From assembly GCF_001476285.1 (NCBI RefSeq), contig NZ_LDRU01000026.1, forward strand, positions 1-60,095: DNA of 60,095 bases, in the 5' to 3' direction. Positions 33,775 to 43,006 of the stretch are shown here, one piece after another; position 1 is the first letter of the stretch; the number at the start of each line of letters is the position of its first letter. Position numbers and translations under genes: made by a program. The notes under the pieces were generated by a model. That model worked only from the letters and a program-made list of their open reading frames with translations. It was not told the origin of the DNA and searched no databases. This DNA comes from Microbacterium testaceum (GTDB taxonomy: Bacteria; Actinomycetota; Actinomycetes; Actinomycetales; Microbacteriaceae).

Positions 33775-34878
33775 ATGCGCATCGCGCAGCTGACGTACTC
33801 CACCAAGCCCCGCGGTGGGGTCGTTCACACCCTCGCGCTCGCCGAGGCGCTCACCGCCCGTGGCCATGAGGTCGAGGTCTGGACGCTCGGACGCGGCGAC
33901 GACACGACGTTCTTCCGCCCGGTCGATCCGCGCGTGCGCGCGCGGGTCGTGCCGTTCCCCCCGCTCGACGGTGAGGGTGTGGGGGAGCGCATCGAGCGCT
34001 CGATCGAGCTGATGGCTGCGGCTCTCGAAGCCGACGCTGACATCGTGCACGCGCAGGACTGCATCTCGGCGAATGCGGCGCTGCGCCGCGGCATCCCGGT
34101 CGTCCGAACGATCCACCACCTCGACGCGTTCACGACCCCGCAGCTCGTCGCGTGCCACGACCGTGCGGTGGTCGAGCCGGTGGCCCGGCTGTGCGTCTCG
34201 GACGCGGTCTCCCGCGAGGTCGAGCAGAGGTACGGCGTGCGCCCCGAGGTGATCGCGAACGGGGTGTATGCCGAGCGCTTCGCCGCCGCGGTGGGCGCCG
34301 ACGACGCACGCGCCGCCTGGCGGGCACAGCTCGGCGCCTACGTGCTGGCGCTCGGCGGCATTGAACCGCGGAAGGGCTCCCTCGACCTGCTCGAGGCATA
34401 TGCGCGTCTGCGCGACGCCCACCCCGAAGTGCGCCTCGTGTTCGGCGGCGGCGAGACGCTGTTCGACTACCGCGAGTACCGCGAGCGGTTCGAGTCTCGC
34501 GCCGACGAGCTCGGCATCCGACCGACGATCCTCGGCCCGGTCGACGACGACGCGTTGCCGTCCCTCGTCGCGGAGGCCCGTGCGCTGGCTTTCGTCTCGA
34601 CGAAAGAGGGCTTCGGACTCGCCGCGATGGAAGCGCTTGCCGCCTCGACACCGGTCGTGGCGCGCGATCTGCCCGTGATCCGGGAGGTGTTCGGCGACAC
34701 CGTGCTCTACGCGTCGACTCCCGGAGAGATCGCCGTGCGGCTCGACGCGGTGCTGCGGGGCGATGCGCCGACCGACACGGCCGCCGGGCTGGCACTCGCC
34801 CGCGCGCACACCTGGGAGCGGGCTGCCGAGGCACACGAGCGGTTCTACGCACGCGTGCCGCAGCGGAGCGCGCGGTGA
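33775..34878 (+). CDS. MSMEG_0565 family glycosyltransferase (GT4 fold)
   Basis: 367 residues. It begins MRIAQLTYSTKPRGGVVHTLALAEALTARGHEVEVW, the acceptor-binding N-terminal domain of GT4 enzymes. The C-terminal nucleotide-sugar domain has LALGGIEPRKGSLDLLEAYARL near 195 and STKEGFGLAAMEALAASTPVVARDLPVI near 280, the EX7E motif. The family occurs in actinobacterial Nit1 clusters and implies that some intermediate or product is glycosylated. The donor sugar is unknown. It overlaps the AMP ligase gene in GTGA. Confidence 0.92.
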   Translation: MRIAQLTYSTKPRGGVVHTLALAEALTARGHEVEVWTLGRGDDTTFFRPVDPRVRARVVPFPPLDGEGVGERIERSIELMAAALEADADIVHAQDCISANAALRRGIPVVRTIHHLDAFTTPQLVACHDRAVVEPVARLCVSDAVSREVEQRYGVRPEVIANGVYAERFAAAVGADDARAAWRAQLGAYVLALGGIEPRKGSLDLLEAYARLRDAHPEVRLVFGGGETLFDYREYRERFESRADELGIRPTILGPVDDDALPSLVAEARALAFVSTKEGFGLAAMEALAASTPVVARDLPVIREVFGDTVLYASTPGEIAVRLDAVLRGDAPTDTAAGLALARAHTWERAAEAHERFYARVPQRSAR

Positions 34879-36305
34879 CCGAGCGCTCGTTCTCGGCGAT
34901 CCTCGCCGACCGCGCTCGGGGCGCCCCCGACGAACCGCTCGTCATCGACGGTGCCGGCGTGATGACGGCGGGGGAACTGGATGCCGCCGCCTCGGCCCTC
35001 GCGCACGAGCTCCTCTCCCGCGGCGTCCGCCGCGACGACACGGTCGCTGTGTCTCTGCCGAACGGGCGGGACATGGTCATCGCCTGCTTCGGGATCTGGC
35101 GGGCAGGTGCGACGCCGCAGCCGCTGTCGACCTCGCTCACCGCGGCGGAGCGCACCGACCTCGAGGCGATCGCCCTGCCCGCCGCCGCCGTGGGCGTGCG
35201 ACCCGCGTCACCCGACGTCACATGGGTGCCCGGAGCGCGGGTCGAGCCGTGGGCGGGCGATCTCCCCGATGTCGCGGCGTCGTGCTGGAAGGCACCGGCC
35301 ACTTCGGGATCGACGGGGCGGCCGAAGATCGTGCGGGCGGCGGCACCGGCGACGCTCGATCCCTCGCGCCCGGTGGCAGCTTTCCTCCCGCGGGCGGCGA
35401 CGCAGATCGTCGCCGGTCCGCTGTGGCATTCGGCGGTTTTCACGTACGCGTTCCGGGGTCTGCTCACGGGGCACCGGCTCGTCATCCTGGAGCACTTCGA
35501 CGCGCACGCGTGGGTCGACGCCGTCGAGACGCACGGTGCGACGTGGGGGCTGCTCGTGCCGACGATGATGGCCCGGCTGCTGCGCCTGCCCGCCGAGGCA
35601 CGGAGGCCCGTGCGCGTCGCGAGCCTCGAGAGAGTGCTGCACATGGGAGCGCCGTGCGCGCCGGCTCTGAAGCGGGCGTTCCTCGACTGGCTCGGCGCCG
35701 AACGGGTCGACGAGGTGTACGCGGGCAGCGAGTCGAACGGCCTCACGCGCATCACCGGAACGGAGTGGCTCGAACGCCCGGGCAGCGTCGGGCGACCCAT
35801 CGGCGGCACCGAGGTTCGTGTCCGCGACGATGTCGGAGCCGACCTCCCATTCGGGCAGAGCGGTCTGGTGTGGATGCGCCGGGGCGATACGGCGGCGTAC
35901 TCCTACGTGGGAGCGACCTCCCGCCGCGACGACGAGGGGTGGGACACGCTCGGCGACGTCGGACACCTGGATGCCGAGGGCTACCTCTTCCTGCACGACC
36001 GGGCCGACGACCTCATCAACCGCGGCGGCGACAAGATCGCGCCCGCTGCCGTCGAGGCGGTGCTCGAGGAACACCCCGCCGTCGAGGAGGCCGTCGCCTT
36101 CGGCATCCCGGACGACGATCTGGGCCACGTGGTCCACGCCGCCGTCCGGCTCGCCGACCCCGCGGCATCCGCGTCGGTTATGGTGCACGCGCGGACGCAT
36201 CTGGGTCGGCGATCGCCCGTCACGTTGCACGTGGTGACGACGTCGCTACGCAACGACGCCGGAAAGGTTCGGCGTTCCGCGCTCGCCAAGCAGTTCGGCG
36301 GCTGA
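34875..36305 (+). CDS. AMP-dependent synthetase/ligase (ANL family)
   Basis: 476 residues from GTG 34875. The AMP-binding loop is TSGSTGRPKIV (near 145), with VYAGSESNG near 280, GDVGHLDAEGYLFLHDRADDLINRGGDKIAP near 360-390 and the C-terminal Lys in LRNDAGKVRR. It is somewhat shorter than most acyl-CoA synthetases (500-550) because the N-terminal domain is compact. It activates a carboxylate as acyl-AMP and then CoA thioester or amide. A carboxylic acid made by Nit1 or the nearby nitrilase is an attractive substrate, but that is inference. Confidence 0.88.
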   Translation: MTERSFSAILADRARGAPDEPLVIDGAGVMTAGELDAAASALAHELLSRGVRRDDTVAVSLPNGRDMVIACFGIWRAGATPQPLSTSLTAAERTDLEAIALPAAAVGVRPASPDVTWVPGARVEPWAGDLPDVAASCWKAPATSGSTGRPKIVRAAAPATLDPSRPVAAFLPRAATQIVAGPLWHSAVFTYAFRGLLTGHRLVILEHFDAHAWVDAVETHGATWGLLVPTMMARLLRLPAEARRPVRVASLERVLHMGAPCAPALKRAFLDWLGAERVDEVYAGSESNGLTRITGTEWLERPGSVGRPIGGTEVRVRDDVGADLPFGQSGLVWMRRGDTAAYSYVGATSRRDDEGWDTLGDVGHLDAEGYLFLHDRADDLINRGGDKIAPAAVEAVLEEHPAVEEAVAFGIPDDDLGHVVHAAVRLADPAASASVMVHARTHLGRRSPVTLHVVTTSLRNDAGKVRRSALAKQFGG

Positions 36306-36316
36306 GAGAGGCGGGA

Positions 36317-37303
36317 TCAGATCTCGACGTCGTACGTCGGCACGTCCGCCTCGGCCGTGCTCGTCTCCCCGAGGGTCGCGGGCGTCCGCGCCGTGCGATC
36401 GACCGTCAGCGTGAACACGTCGGGCCGGCTGTAGTGGCCCACGGGGTCGGCGAACTTCTTCGCGATGTCGATCGCGGAGAGATCGATGTCGGCATACACG
36501 AGCCCTTCGGTGTGCGTGTCGAGCGGCTCGGTGAGCAGCGCGCCGTCCGGCCCGTAGATGCGCGCGTAGCCCCCGCCGAAGTCGACGATGGGCGACGGTG
36601 CGCCGTTGACGAGGAAGTTCTGCGCCCCGGTCTCGCTGAGGATCTGGGTCGACACCACCACGAAAGCACCGCCCTCCAGCGCGTAGGTGCGGCTGACGGC
36701 CATCGACGGCTCCCACCCGAGGGAGGGGTGCTCGGCGAAGATGCCGAAGCACGGCCAGCCGGCGACGTGGATCTGCTCGTGCTGCGCGTACATCGTGAAT
36801 TTCACGAGCGGTTGCAGGTGCTCCCAGCAGTTGAGGGCGCCCAGGCGACCGTGCGGGGTCTCGATGACCTGCAGGTCGCCGCCGTCACCCTCCCCGAAGA
36901 GCGTCCGTTCGGCGTGCGTCGGCTTGAGCTTGCGGCGGTGGAGAAGGATGTCGCCGGTCGGACCGATGATCAGCTGCGCCATGTAGAGCGAGCCGTGGTC
37001 CTGCTCGCTCAGGCCGAGGACGACGGTGATGCCGTGCGCGGCGGCTGCTGCACGGATCGTCGCGATCTCCGGGCCATCCACGGTCGGTGATGCGGCGTGG
37101 TAGCGGGCGAGGTGGGGGATCTGCTCGGGGACCGGGTACGCCCACAGGAAGACCGGGTAACCGGGAAGCCACGTCTCCGGGAAGGCGACGATCTCGGCGC
37201 CGTGGGCGGCGGCTTCGGCGATGAGATCGACCGTCTTGGCGACGGTTGCGGGAAGGTCGAACCAGCCGGGTTCGGCCTGAACGGCGGCGATGCGAGTGGT
37301 CAT
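36317..37303 (-). CDS. Nitrilase, arylacetonitrilase/aliphatic nitrilase type
   Basis: 328 residues, a full-length true nitrilase distinct from the Nit1 type. Triad: Glu43 (FPETWLPGYP), Lys125 (RRKLKPTHAER), Cys159 (LNCWEHLQPL). EGDGGDL, YAQHEQIHVAGWP and DPVGHYSRPDV are also typical. It hydrolyses a nitrile to acid and ammonia. Enzymes with these motifs include arylacetonitrilases acting on mandelonitrile and phenylacetonitrile, as well as aliphatic nitrilases; the sequence alone does not decide. It is convergent with the AMP ligase and divergent from an AraC regulator, close to a mandelate-type operon. Confidence 0.92.
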   Translation of the reverse strand: MTTRIAAVQAEPGWFDLPATVAKTVDLIAEAAAHGAEIVAFPETWLPGYPVFLWAYPVPEQIPHLARYHAASPTVDGPEIATIRAAAAAHGITVVLGLSEQDHGSLYMAQLIIGPTGDILLHRRKLKPTHAERTLFGEGDGGDLQVIETPHGRLGALNCWEHLQPLVKFTMYAQHEQIHVAGWPCFGIFAEHPSLGWEPSMAVSRTYALEGGAFVVVSTQILSETGAQNFLVNGAPSPIVDFGGGYARIYGPDGALLTEPLDTHTEGLVYADIDLSAIDIAKKFADPVGHYSRPDVFTLTVDRTARTPATLGETSTAEADVPTYDVEI

Positions 37304-37466
37304 GGGATCTCCTCGGGGTCGTGGTGAGGAGACAGTAGGACTGCCGTGGGGGCACGGCGAAGACGATTCGTGCGTCCCGTCGTGCAATTTCTGCATCGTG
37401 GCCCGGAGAAACAGAATCGTCATCGGGCGCTACCTCCGCGGCATCCGGATGGCACATCATCGATTC

Positions 37467-38378
37467 ATGACAGTGCGCACCGCGGTGTCCGCTCCCGAGT
37501 GGGAGACGCTCTCGAGTCAGGCGTTCGTGCCGCTCCGTGTGCGAACGGGCGCTCATTTCGTCGCTTCCCTCGATCACCGCGGGTATGCGAGCGCGGCGCT
37601 GTCGGCCATCCACTCGGGTGCCTGTCACATCGCGCGGGATCGGGCTCTGTTGTCCCCGGCCGCGGATGACATGGCGTTGTTCTCCTTCCAGGTCTCGGGC
37701 CGGAATCTGGTGGAGCAGAACGACCGGCAGGCGACGATCGGCCCGGGCGACGGCGTCCTGTACGTCACCCGATCCGCGTACGACCTCGACTTCCCCGACG
37801 ACGCAGAGCTCGTCGTGCTGCAGGTGCCGACGGAGTGGCTGGGTCTATCGGCATCCACACTTTCCACGATCGCGGCGCAGCGTCTGTCCGCGCGCCGTGA
37901 TCCTCTGCTGCGCACCGCGAGCCGGGTCGTGCGCTCGCACTTCACCGGCAGGCCGGTCCTCGACGACACCGCACAGTCGATCCGCGTGGCGACCGAGTTG
38001 CTCGCCGCGGCTCTGCGCGGGGGAGGGCGGCGCAGCTCCCCACCCCGCTCTCACGCGGCACTGTTCGCCTCGTTCCACCGGATCGTGGCGGAGCACCTGG
38101 ACGACCCTCGCCTCGATGTCTCCGCGCTCGCCGCGGTCGAGAACGTCTCCGTGCGCACGGTCCACCAGGTCTTCTCCGAGCGCGGACTGCGCGCTGCCGC
38201 GTTCATCCGGGCGGAGCGCATGTCGCGCGCGTGCCGTCTGCTGCGCGAGACGACCCTCGCCATCCCGGACATCGCTCTGCGCTGCGGCGTTGCCGACCCG
38301 AGCGTGTTCGCGCGAACCTTCCGCAACGAGGTCGGCATGAGCCCCACGCGGTACCGCGCGCAGTTCGCCGCTGATTGA
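37467..38378 (+). CDS. AraC family transcriptional regulator
   Basis: 303 residues from ATG 37467 (an ATG at 37449 is equally possible). The N-terminal part is an AraC-binding-like (ArbF/NitR) sensor domain: WETLSSQAFVPLRVRTGAHF, FSFQVSGRNLVEQNDRQATIGPGDGVLYVT. The C-terminal 100 residues hold two helix-turn-helix units (DVSALAAVENVSVRTVHQVFSERG, IPDIALRCGVADPSVFARTFRNEVGMSPTRYR). It is divergent from the nitrilase gene, 163 bases apart, and is the likely activator of that gene, as NitR is for Rhodococcus nitrilase. Confidence 0.9.
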   Translation: MTVRTAVSAPEWETLSSQAFVPLRVRTGAHFVASLDHRGYASAALSAIHSGACHIARDRALLSPAADDMALFSFQVSGRNLVEQNDRQATIGPGDGVLYVTRSAYDLDFPDDAELVVLQVPTEWLGLSASTLSTIAAQRLSARRDPLLRTASRVVRSHFTGRPVLDDTAQSIRVATELLAAALRGGGRRSSPPRSHAALFASFHRIVAEHLDDPRLDVSALAAVENVSVRTVHQVFSERGLRAAAFIRAERMSRACRLLRETTLAIPDIALRCGVADPSVFARTFRNEVGMSPTRYRAQFAAD

Positions 38379-38395
38379 CGTCCCGGCGCGAGACG

Positions 38396-38410
38396 CCGCG
38401 TGCGACGCGG
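38396..38410. terminator. Short hairpin between convergent AraC and MHS genes
   Basis: CCGCGT-GCG-ACGCGG is a six-base-pair stem in the 84-base gap between the two convergent genes. No T-run follows, so this is a weak call. Confidence 0.25.
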
Positions 38411-38462
38411 AGAACGACCCCGCCGCGCCGACGCGCAACGGGACCGTTCGGCGGAGGGGCCG

Positions 38463-39854
38463 TCAGGCCCGCGTCACCCCGCGGATCGGGCTGACCGTCT
38501 GCTCGGCCTCGTGGTCGGGACCGAGGGGGATGCCGCTGCGGTCGCGCAGCAGCAGCGTCGCTACGACGCCGATCAGGGTCATGCCGGCGAGGTACCACGT
38601 CACCGCCGTCGTGCCGCCCGTCGCATCGACCAGCGCCTGCGCGATGGACGGCGCGAACGCGCCACCCAGGACGGCTCCGAGCGCGTACGAGATCGACACT
38701 CCCGAGAAGCGGATGGATGCCGGGAACAACTCGGCGTACAGGGCGGCCTGGGGGCCGTACGTCAGTCCGAGACCGACCGACAGGATCACGAGGCCCAGGG
38801 TGAGCAGCCCCACGCTGGCCGTGTTGACCAGTGGGAAGAGCAGGAAGACGCCCACGAGCTGCGCGGCCCAGCCGACGAAGTAGGTGTTGCGTCGGCCGAT
38901 CCGGTCGGCGACCCACCCGCCGATCCAGGTGAACAGCAGCCACGACGCGGCCGAGAGGGTCACCGCGCCGAGCACGTCGGCGGTGGCGAGACCGACGGGA
39001 CCGTCGGGGTTGGTGGCGTAGCGCTGGATGTAGCCCCCGGTGGTCATGTAGCCGACGGCGTTGTTGCCCGCGAAGACGAGGGCGGCGATGAGAACGAGAA
39101 GGGCGTGCTTGCGGAACAGCTGGACGATGGGGGCGCGCGTCTTCTCCTTGCGCTCGCTGAGTTCGAGGAAGACGGGGCTCTCCTCGACCTTCTTGCGCAC
39201 GTAGTAGCCGACGATGATGAGGACGAACGACAGCAGGAACGGTACGCGCCAGCCCCAGGCGAGGAACGCGTCGCCGGGGGCGATGAGCGCCATCAGCCCC
39301 AGCATGCCGCTCGCGAGCAGCAGGCCGAGCGGCGTGCCCAGCTGCGGCGCGGCTCCGAACACTCCGCGCTTGGTCTTGGGGGCGTGCTCGACGGCCATGA
39401 GCACCGCCCCGCCCCACTCCCCGCCGGCCGAGATGCCCTGGAGGATGCGCAGCAGGATGAGCAGCACGGGCGCGGCGACCCCGATGACGTCGAACGTCGG
39501 CAAGAGGCCGATGAGCGTCGTCGAGGCACCCATCAGCGTGAGCGTCAGCATCAGCACCACGCGTCGGCCGTACTTGTCGCCGAGGTGACCGGCGAGGAAA
39601 GCGCCGAGGGGGCGGAAGAGGAAGCTGAGGCCCACCGTGAGGAACGACAGCACCTGCGCGATGCCGGGGCCGGCGGGGGCGAAGAAGAGCTGGCCGAAGA
39701 CCAGGCCTGCCGCCGAGGCGTAGAGGAAGAAGTCGTACCACTCGACGGTGGTGCCGACCACCGTGGCGAACACGACGCGGCGTCGGTCGGCGGGGGCGGA
39801 AATCGTGCCGGTCGGGGTGAAACCGCCCGACCGGCGCGAGGGGTGGGTGGACAT
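38463..39854 (-). CDS. MFS transporter, metabolite:H+ symporter (MHS) family
   Basis: 463 residues, about twelve hydrophobic helices. The N-terminus VVFATVVGTTVEWYDFFLYASAAGLVFG and GHLGDKYGRRVVL (loop 2-3 motif), then RILQGISAGGEWGGAVLMAVEHAP, are diagnostic of the MHS family, which carries shikimate, aromatic acids, citrate or betaines with protons. It is 66 bases downstream of benzoylformate decarboxylase in the same direction, so mandelate, benzoylformate or benzoate is the likely cargo. Confidence 0.92.
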   Translation of the reverse strand: MSTHPSRRSGGFTPTGTISAPADRRRVVFATVVGTTVEWYDFFLYASAAGLVFGQLFFAPAGPGIAQVLSFLTVGLSFLFRPLGAFLAGHLGDKYGRRVVLMLTLTLMGASTTLIGLLPTFDVIGVAAPVLLILLRILQGISAGGEWGGAVLMAVEHAPKTKRGVFGAAPQLGTPLGLLLASGMLGLMALIAPGDAFLAWGWRVPFLLSFVLIIVGYYVRKKVEESPVFLELSERKEKTRAPIVQLFRKHALLVLIAALVFAGNNAVGYMTTGGYIQRYATNPDGPVGLATADVLGAVTLSAASWLLFTWIGGWVADRIGRRNTYFVGWAAQLVGVFLLFPLVNTASVGLLTLGLVILSVGLGLTYGPQAALYAELFPASIRFSGVSISYALGAVLGGAFAPSIAQALVDATGGTTAVTWYLAGMTLIGVVATLLLRDRSGIPLGPDHEAEQTVSPIRGVTRA

Positions 39855-39920
39855 GGGAGCGCTCCTGTGACGTCGTTGTCGGAACCGCGGCTTCTCGTCG
39901 CGGGGGTGTGGCGGGCGGGC

Positions 39921-41510
39921 TCAGCGCTGAGAGAGCTGAGGGACGACCGCGAGGCGGGGACCGGTCGCGGTGGCGGCGCCCCGGACGAACTCCTCGAGGT
40001 CGTCGAGGCTGTCGAGGCGGTGCGCGTCGACGCCGTAGCCGCGGGCCACGGCGCACGGGTCGAGGCCGGGGAGGTCGAGGTAGCCGCCGTCGGGGACGTC
40101 CATGATCCGCGAGAAGCGCTGCAGCGCTCCGTACTCCTCGTTCTGGGGGATCACGAAGGTCACCGGGATGCCGTAGCGAGCGGCCGTCCACAGCGCCGCG
40201 GGGGTGTACTGCATGGCGCCGTCACCGATCAGCGCCACGACCGGCCGCGACGGGTCGGCGAGTTGCACCCCGATCGCCGCGGGGAGCCCCCAGCCGAGCC
40301 CGCCGTTGGCGGGGAAGTAGTACGACTGGGCGCGATCGAAGGTGAACCGCGCCCAGAGGGCGTCGGCGGAAGTCCATTCCAAGACCACCACGGCGTCGGC
40401 GGGCTTCGCGCGGTCGACGGCGTCGAGGATTGCCTGCGCCGAGTGGCGTCCCCCGACGGTCGGGGGAGCGGCATCCGGAACGAAGGCGCCGTCCGCGGGA
40501 CCGTCGCTCTCGCGCACCCGTGCCGCCAGTCGCGCCGCCGCATCGACGGGGTCGCCCACGTGGATCGCGCCCGCCGCCGCCCGCGCCGCCTCGCCCGGGT
40601 CGGACGTGACCCCGATGAGGCGCGTTCCCGGACGCAAGGGCGCGCCTTCGACGAACTGGTGGTAGCGGAAGACGGCCGCGCCGAGGGTGAGGACCACGTC
40701 GTGCTCGGAGAGGAGCTCCGCCACCGCGCCGAGGCCCGTCGGGAGGATGCCGCGGAAATGCGGATGCCGGGTGGCGAACGGCGCACGCGAGGGACTCGGT
40801 GCGACCCACACCGGCAGGCCGCGACGCTCGCTGAGCGCCCGTGTTGCCGCCCACCCGGCCTCGGTGTCGACGCCCGGCCCGAGGACGAGAACCGGCGAGG
40901 AGGCGGCATCCAGCTCCGCGACGATCTCGTCGATGCTCGCCTCGGACAGCACCGGTGTCGCCGCCACCGAACGCGCTGGGAGGCCGGCAGAGACCTGCTC
41001 GTCGGCCGGTCGTGCCCAGTCGTCGAGCGGAATCGAGACGTAGGTCGGTCCGGTCGGTGCCGACATCGCCAGCAGCGCCGCCTGGGACACCACCGCGGGG
41101 ACGTCCTCGGGGCGGAGAGGCTCGGCCGACCATTTCACCAGCGGATCCGCCAAGCGTGTGGCATCCACGTTCGTCAGCATCGCGTTGAGCGGAACGTAGC
41201 GCCGGCTCTGCTGGCCCGCGATGACGAGCACCGGCGCGTGCGCCGCTGCGCTGTTCGTCAGGTTGCCCATGGCGTTACCGGTGCCCGACGACGAGTGCAG
41301 GTTGACGACGCCGAGCGATCCGGAGGCCTGCGCGTAACCGTCGGCCATCGCGACCGCCGCCCCCTCTTGCAGGGCGAGGACGTACTCGATGTCGTCGGGC
41401 AGGTGCTTCAGCATCGTCAGCTCGTTGGAGCCGGGGTTGCCGAAGATCCGGTTGACGCCGCGCGCACGCAGCACCTCGTAGAACGCCTGGGCGACGTCGG
41501 GAGCAGACAT
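39921..41510 (-). CDS. mdlC: Benzoylformate decarboxylase (ThDP-dependent)
   Basis: 529 residues from ATG 41510. It follows the Pseudomonas enzyme closely in its active-site segments: FGNPGSNELTMLKHLP (Ser26 equivalent), LALQEG (Glu47), NLHSSSGTGNAMG (His70) and FRYHQF (His281). The ThDP-Mg site is LIGDGAMQYTPAALWTA near 430. It converts benzoylformate to benzaldehyde and CO2 in the mandelate pathway. Its gene lies between an aldehyde dehydrogenase gene (19-base gap) and the MHS transporter gene. The open frame extends upstream, but without similarity. Confidence 0.93.
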   Translation of the reverse strand: MSAPDVAQAFYEVLRARGVNRIFGNPGSNELTMLKHLPDDIEYVLALQEGAAVAMADGYAQASGSLGVVNLHSSSGTGNAMGNLTNSAAAHAPVLVIAGQQSRRYVPLNAMLTNVDATRLADPLVKWSAEPLRPEDVPAVVSQAALLAMSAPTGPTYVSIPLDDWARPADEQVSAGLPARSVAATPVLSEASIDEIVAELDAASSPVLVLGPGVDTEAGWAATRALSERRGLPVWVAPSPSRAPFATRHPHFRGILPTGLGAVAELLSEHDVVLTLGAAVFRYHQFVEGAPLRPGTRLIGVTSDPGEAARAAAGAIHVGDPVDAAARLAARVRESDGPADGAFVPDAAPPTVGGRHSAQAILDAVDRAKPADAVVVLEWTSADALWARFTFDRAQSYYFPANGGLGWGLPAAIGVQLADPSRPVVALIGDGAMQYTPAALWTAARYGIPVTFVIPQNEEYGALQRFSRIMDVPDGGYLDLPGLDPCAVARGYGVDAHRLDSLDDLEEFVRGAATATGPRLAVVPQLSQR

Positions 41511-41529
41511 GGGGGTCCCTTCGCGGGTG

Positions 41530-42984
41530 TCAGAACGGGTAGGTCGCGACGTCGGCCTGCATCGTGACCCACTGGGTCTCGGTGAACGCCTCGATGTTCG
41601 CCTCGTGCCCACCGAACCGGGCACCCGTACCGGACGCGCCGACACCGCCGAACGGTGCCTGCGACTCGTCGTCGACGGTCTGGTCGTTGATGTGCAGGAT
41701 GCCGCTGGGCAGGCGATCGGCCAGCTCGTAGGCGCGGAACGCGTCTTTCGCGAGGATGCCGAGGGACAGGCCGTAGTCGCTCGCGTTGACGAGGTCGACG
41801 AGCTCGTCGACCGAGCTGAACCGCGTCACGGGGGCGACGGGCCCGAAGATCTCCTTCTGGAAGGCGGCGTGCTCGGGGGTCACGTCGGCGAGCACCGTCG
41901 CCTCGAAGAAGAGCCGGTCGTAGCCGCCGCCCGCGGTCACGCGAGCTCCGGCGTCGACCGTCTCGCGCACGATCGCGTTGATCTTGTCGCGCTGACGCTC
42001 GTCGATGATCGGGCCGAGGGGCGCGCCGGTCGAGGGGTCGCCCGCGGGGAGGGCCGCCGCCTTCGCGCTGAGGGTCTCGACGTACTCGTCGTAGATGCTG
42101 TCGTGCACGAGGTGGCGTCCGGTCGTCATGCAGATCTGCCCCTGGTGCAGGAACGATCCCCAGGCGCCCGCGGATGCCGCGGCCGCGACGTCGACGTCAC
42201 CGAGCACGACCAGGGCGTTGTTGCCGCCGAGCTCGAGGTGCGCGCGCTTGAGCAGTTGTCCCGCCCGCGCGCCGATGATGCGGCCGGCCTCGGTCGACCC
42301 GGTGAACGAGATGATCGGCACGGCGGGGTGGTCGACGAGCGCCGAACCGACCTCGACGCCACCGGGCAGCACCGAGAAGACGCCGGCGGGAACGCCCGCG
42401 GCTTCCAGCACCGCGGCGAAGAACAGACCGCCGCTGACGCTCGTGCGCGGGTCGGGCTTGAGGACGACGGCGTTGCCGAGCGCGAGCGCGGGGGCGATGG
42501 ACCGCGCGGACAGGATGCCGGGGAAATTGAACGGAGAGATCACACCGACCACTCCCACGGGGCGGCGACGGCTGAGGCTCAGGCGCGGGCGGGCCGAGCG
42601 CAGCAGCTGACCGTACGGCATCATCGCGGTCGCCGCGGCGAGGTGGAACTCGTTCGCGACGAGGCTCGCCTCGAAGTGCGCCTTGCCCTGGGCCGAGCCC
42701 GCCTCGTCGCTGAGCCAGCGGGCGAGGGTCTCGGTGTTCTCCTCGATGATCGCCGCGGCGCGGCGCATCACGGCGGCGCGCTCCTCGGCGGGGGCGCTCG
42801 CCCACGCGGTCTGCGCGCGGCGCGCGGCCTTCACCGTGCGGTCGAGGTCGGCGGCGGTCGCGGCGGCGACGCGGCCGATCGTCTCACCGGTCGAGGGGGA
42901 GACGACCGCGGCGGTGTCGGGGGTGCTCACCCACGATCCGTCGAAGTAGCGGCCATCCCAGGTCTGCGGGTCGAAGAACGTCAT
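41530..42984 (-). CDS. Benzaldehyde dehydrogenase-like aldehyde dehydrogenase
   Basis: 484 residues. SPFNFPGILSARSIAPALALGNAVVLKPD (near 150-180), FTGSTEAGRIIGARAG (NAD site near 230), Glu in LELGGNN (near 252) and the nucleophile in HQGQICMTTGR (Cys near 286) are all intact. EIFGPVAPV and DYGLSLGILAKD complete the family pattern. It is of the vanillin/benzaldehyde/salicylaldehyde group and should oxidise the aldehyde released by the adjacent decarboxylase to benzoate. The start ATG 42984 follows GGAAAGGGACCG. Confidence 0.92.
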   Translation of the reverse strand: MTFFDPQTWDGRYFDGSWVSTPDTAAVVSPSTGETIGRVAAATAADLDRTVKAARRAQTAWASAPAEERAAVMRRAAAIIEENTETLARWLSDEAGSAQGKAHFEASLVANEFHLAAATAMMPYGQLLRSARPRLSLSRRRPVGVVGVISPFNFPGILSARSIAPALALGNAVVLKPDPRTSVSGGLFFAAVLEAAGVPAGVFSVLPGGVEVGSALVDHPAVPIISFTGSTEAGRIIGARAGQLLKRAHLELGGNNALVVLGDVDVAAAASAGAWGSFLHQGQICMTTGRHLVHDSIYDEYVETLSAKAAALPAGDPSTGAPLGPIIDERQRDKINAIVRETVDAGARVTAGGGYDRLFFEATVLADVTPEHAAFQKEIFGPVAPVTRFSSVDELVDLVNASDYGLSLGILAKDAFRAYELADRLPSGILHINDQTVDDESQAPFGGVGASGTGARFGGHEANIEAFTETQWVTMQADVATYPF

Positions 42985-43006
42985 CGGTCGGTCCCTTTCC
43001 AGTGGT

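Noticed and set aside
38400..41567. Very long open frame on the plus strand across the MHS and decarboxylase genes
   Set aside because: It is antisense to well-recognised genes, Arg/Asp/Gly/His-rich and without any domain pattern. Such frames are common by-products of very high third-position GC; similar ones lie at 5972-8047, 32782-34836, 47267-49327 and 49517-51781.
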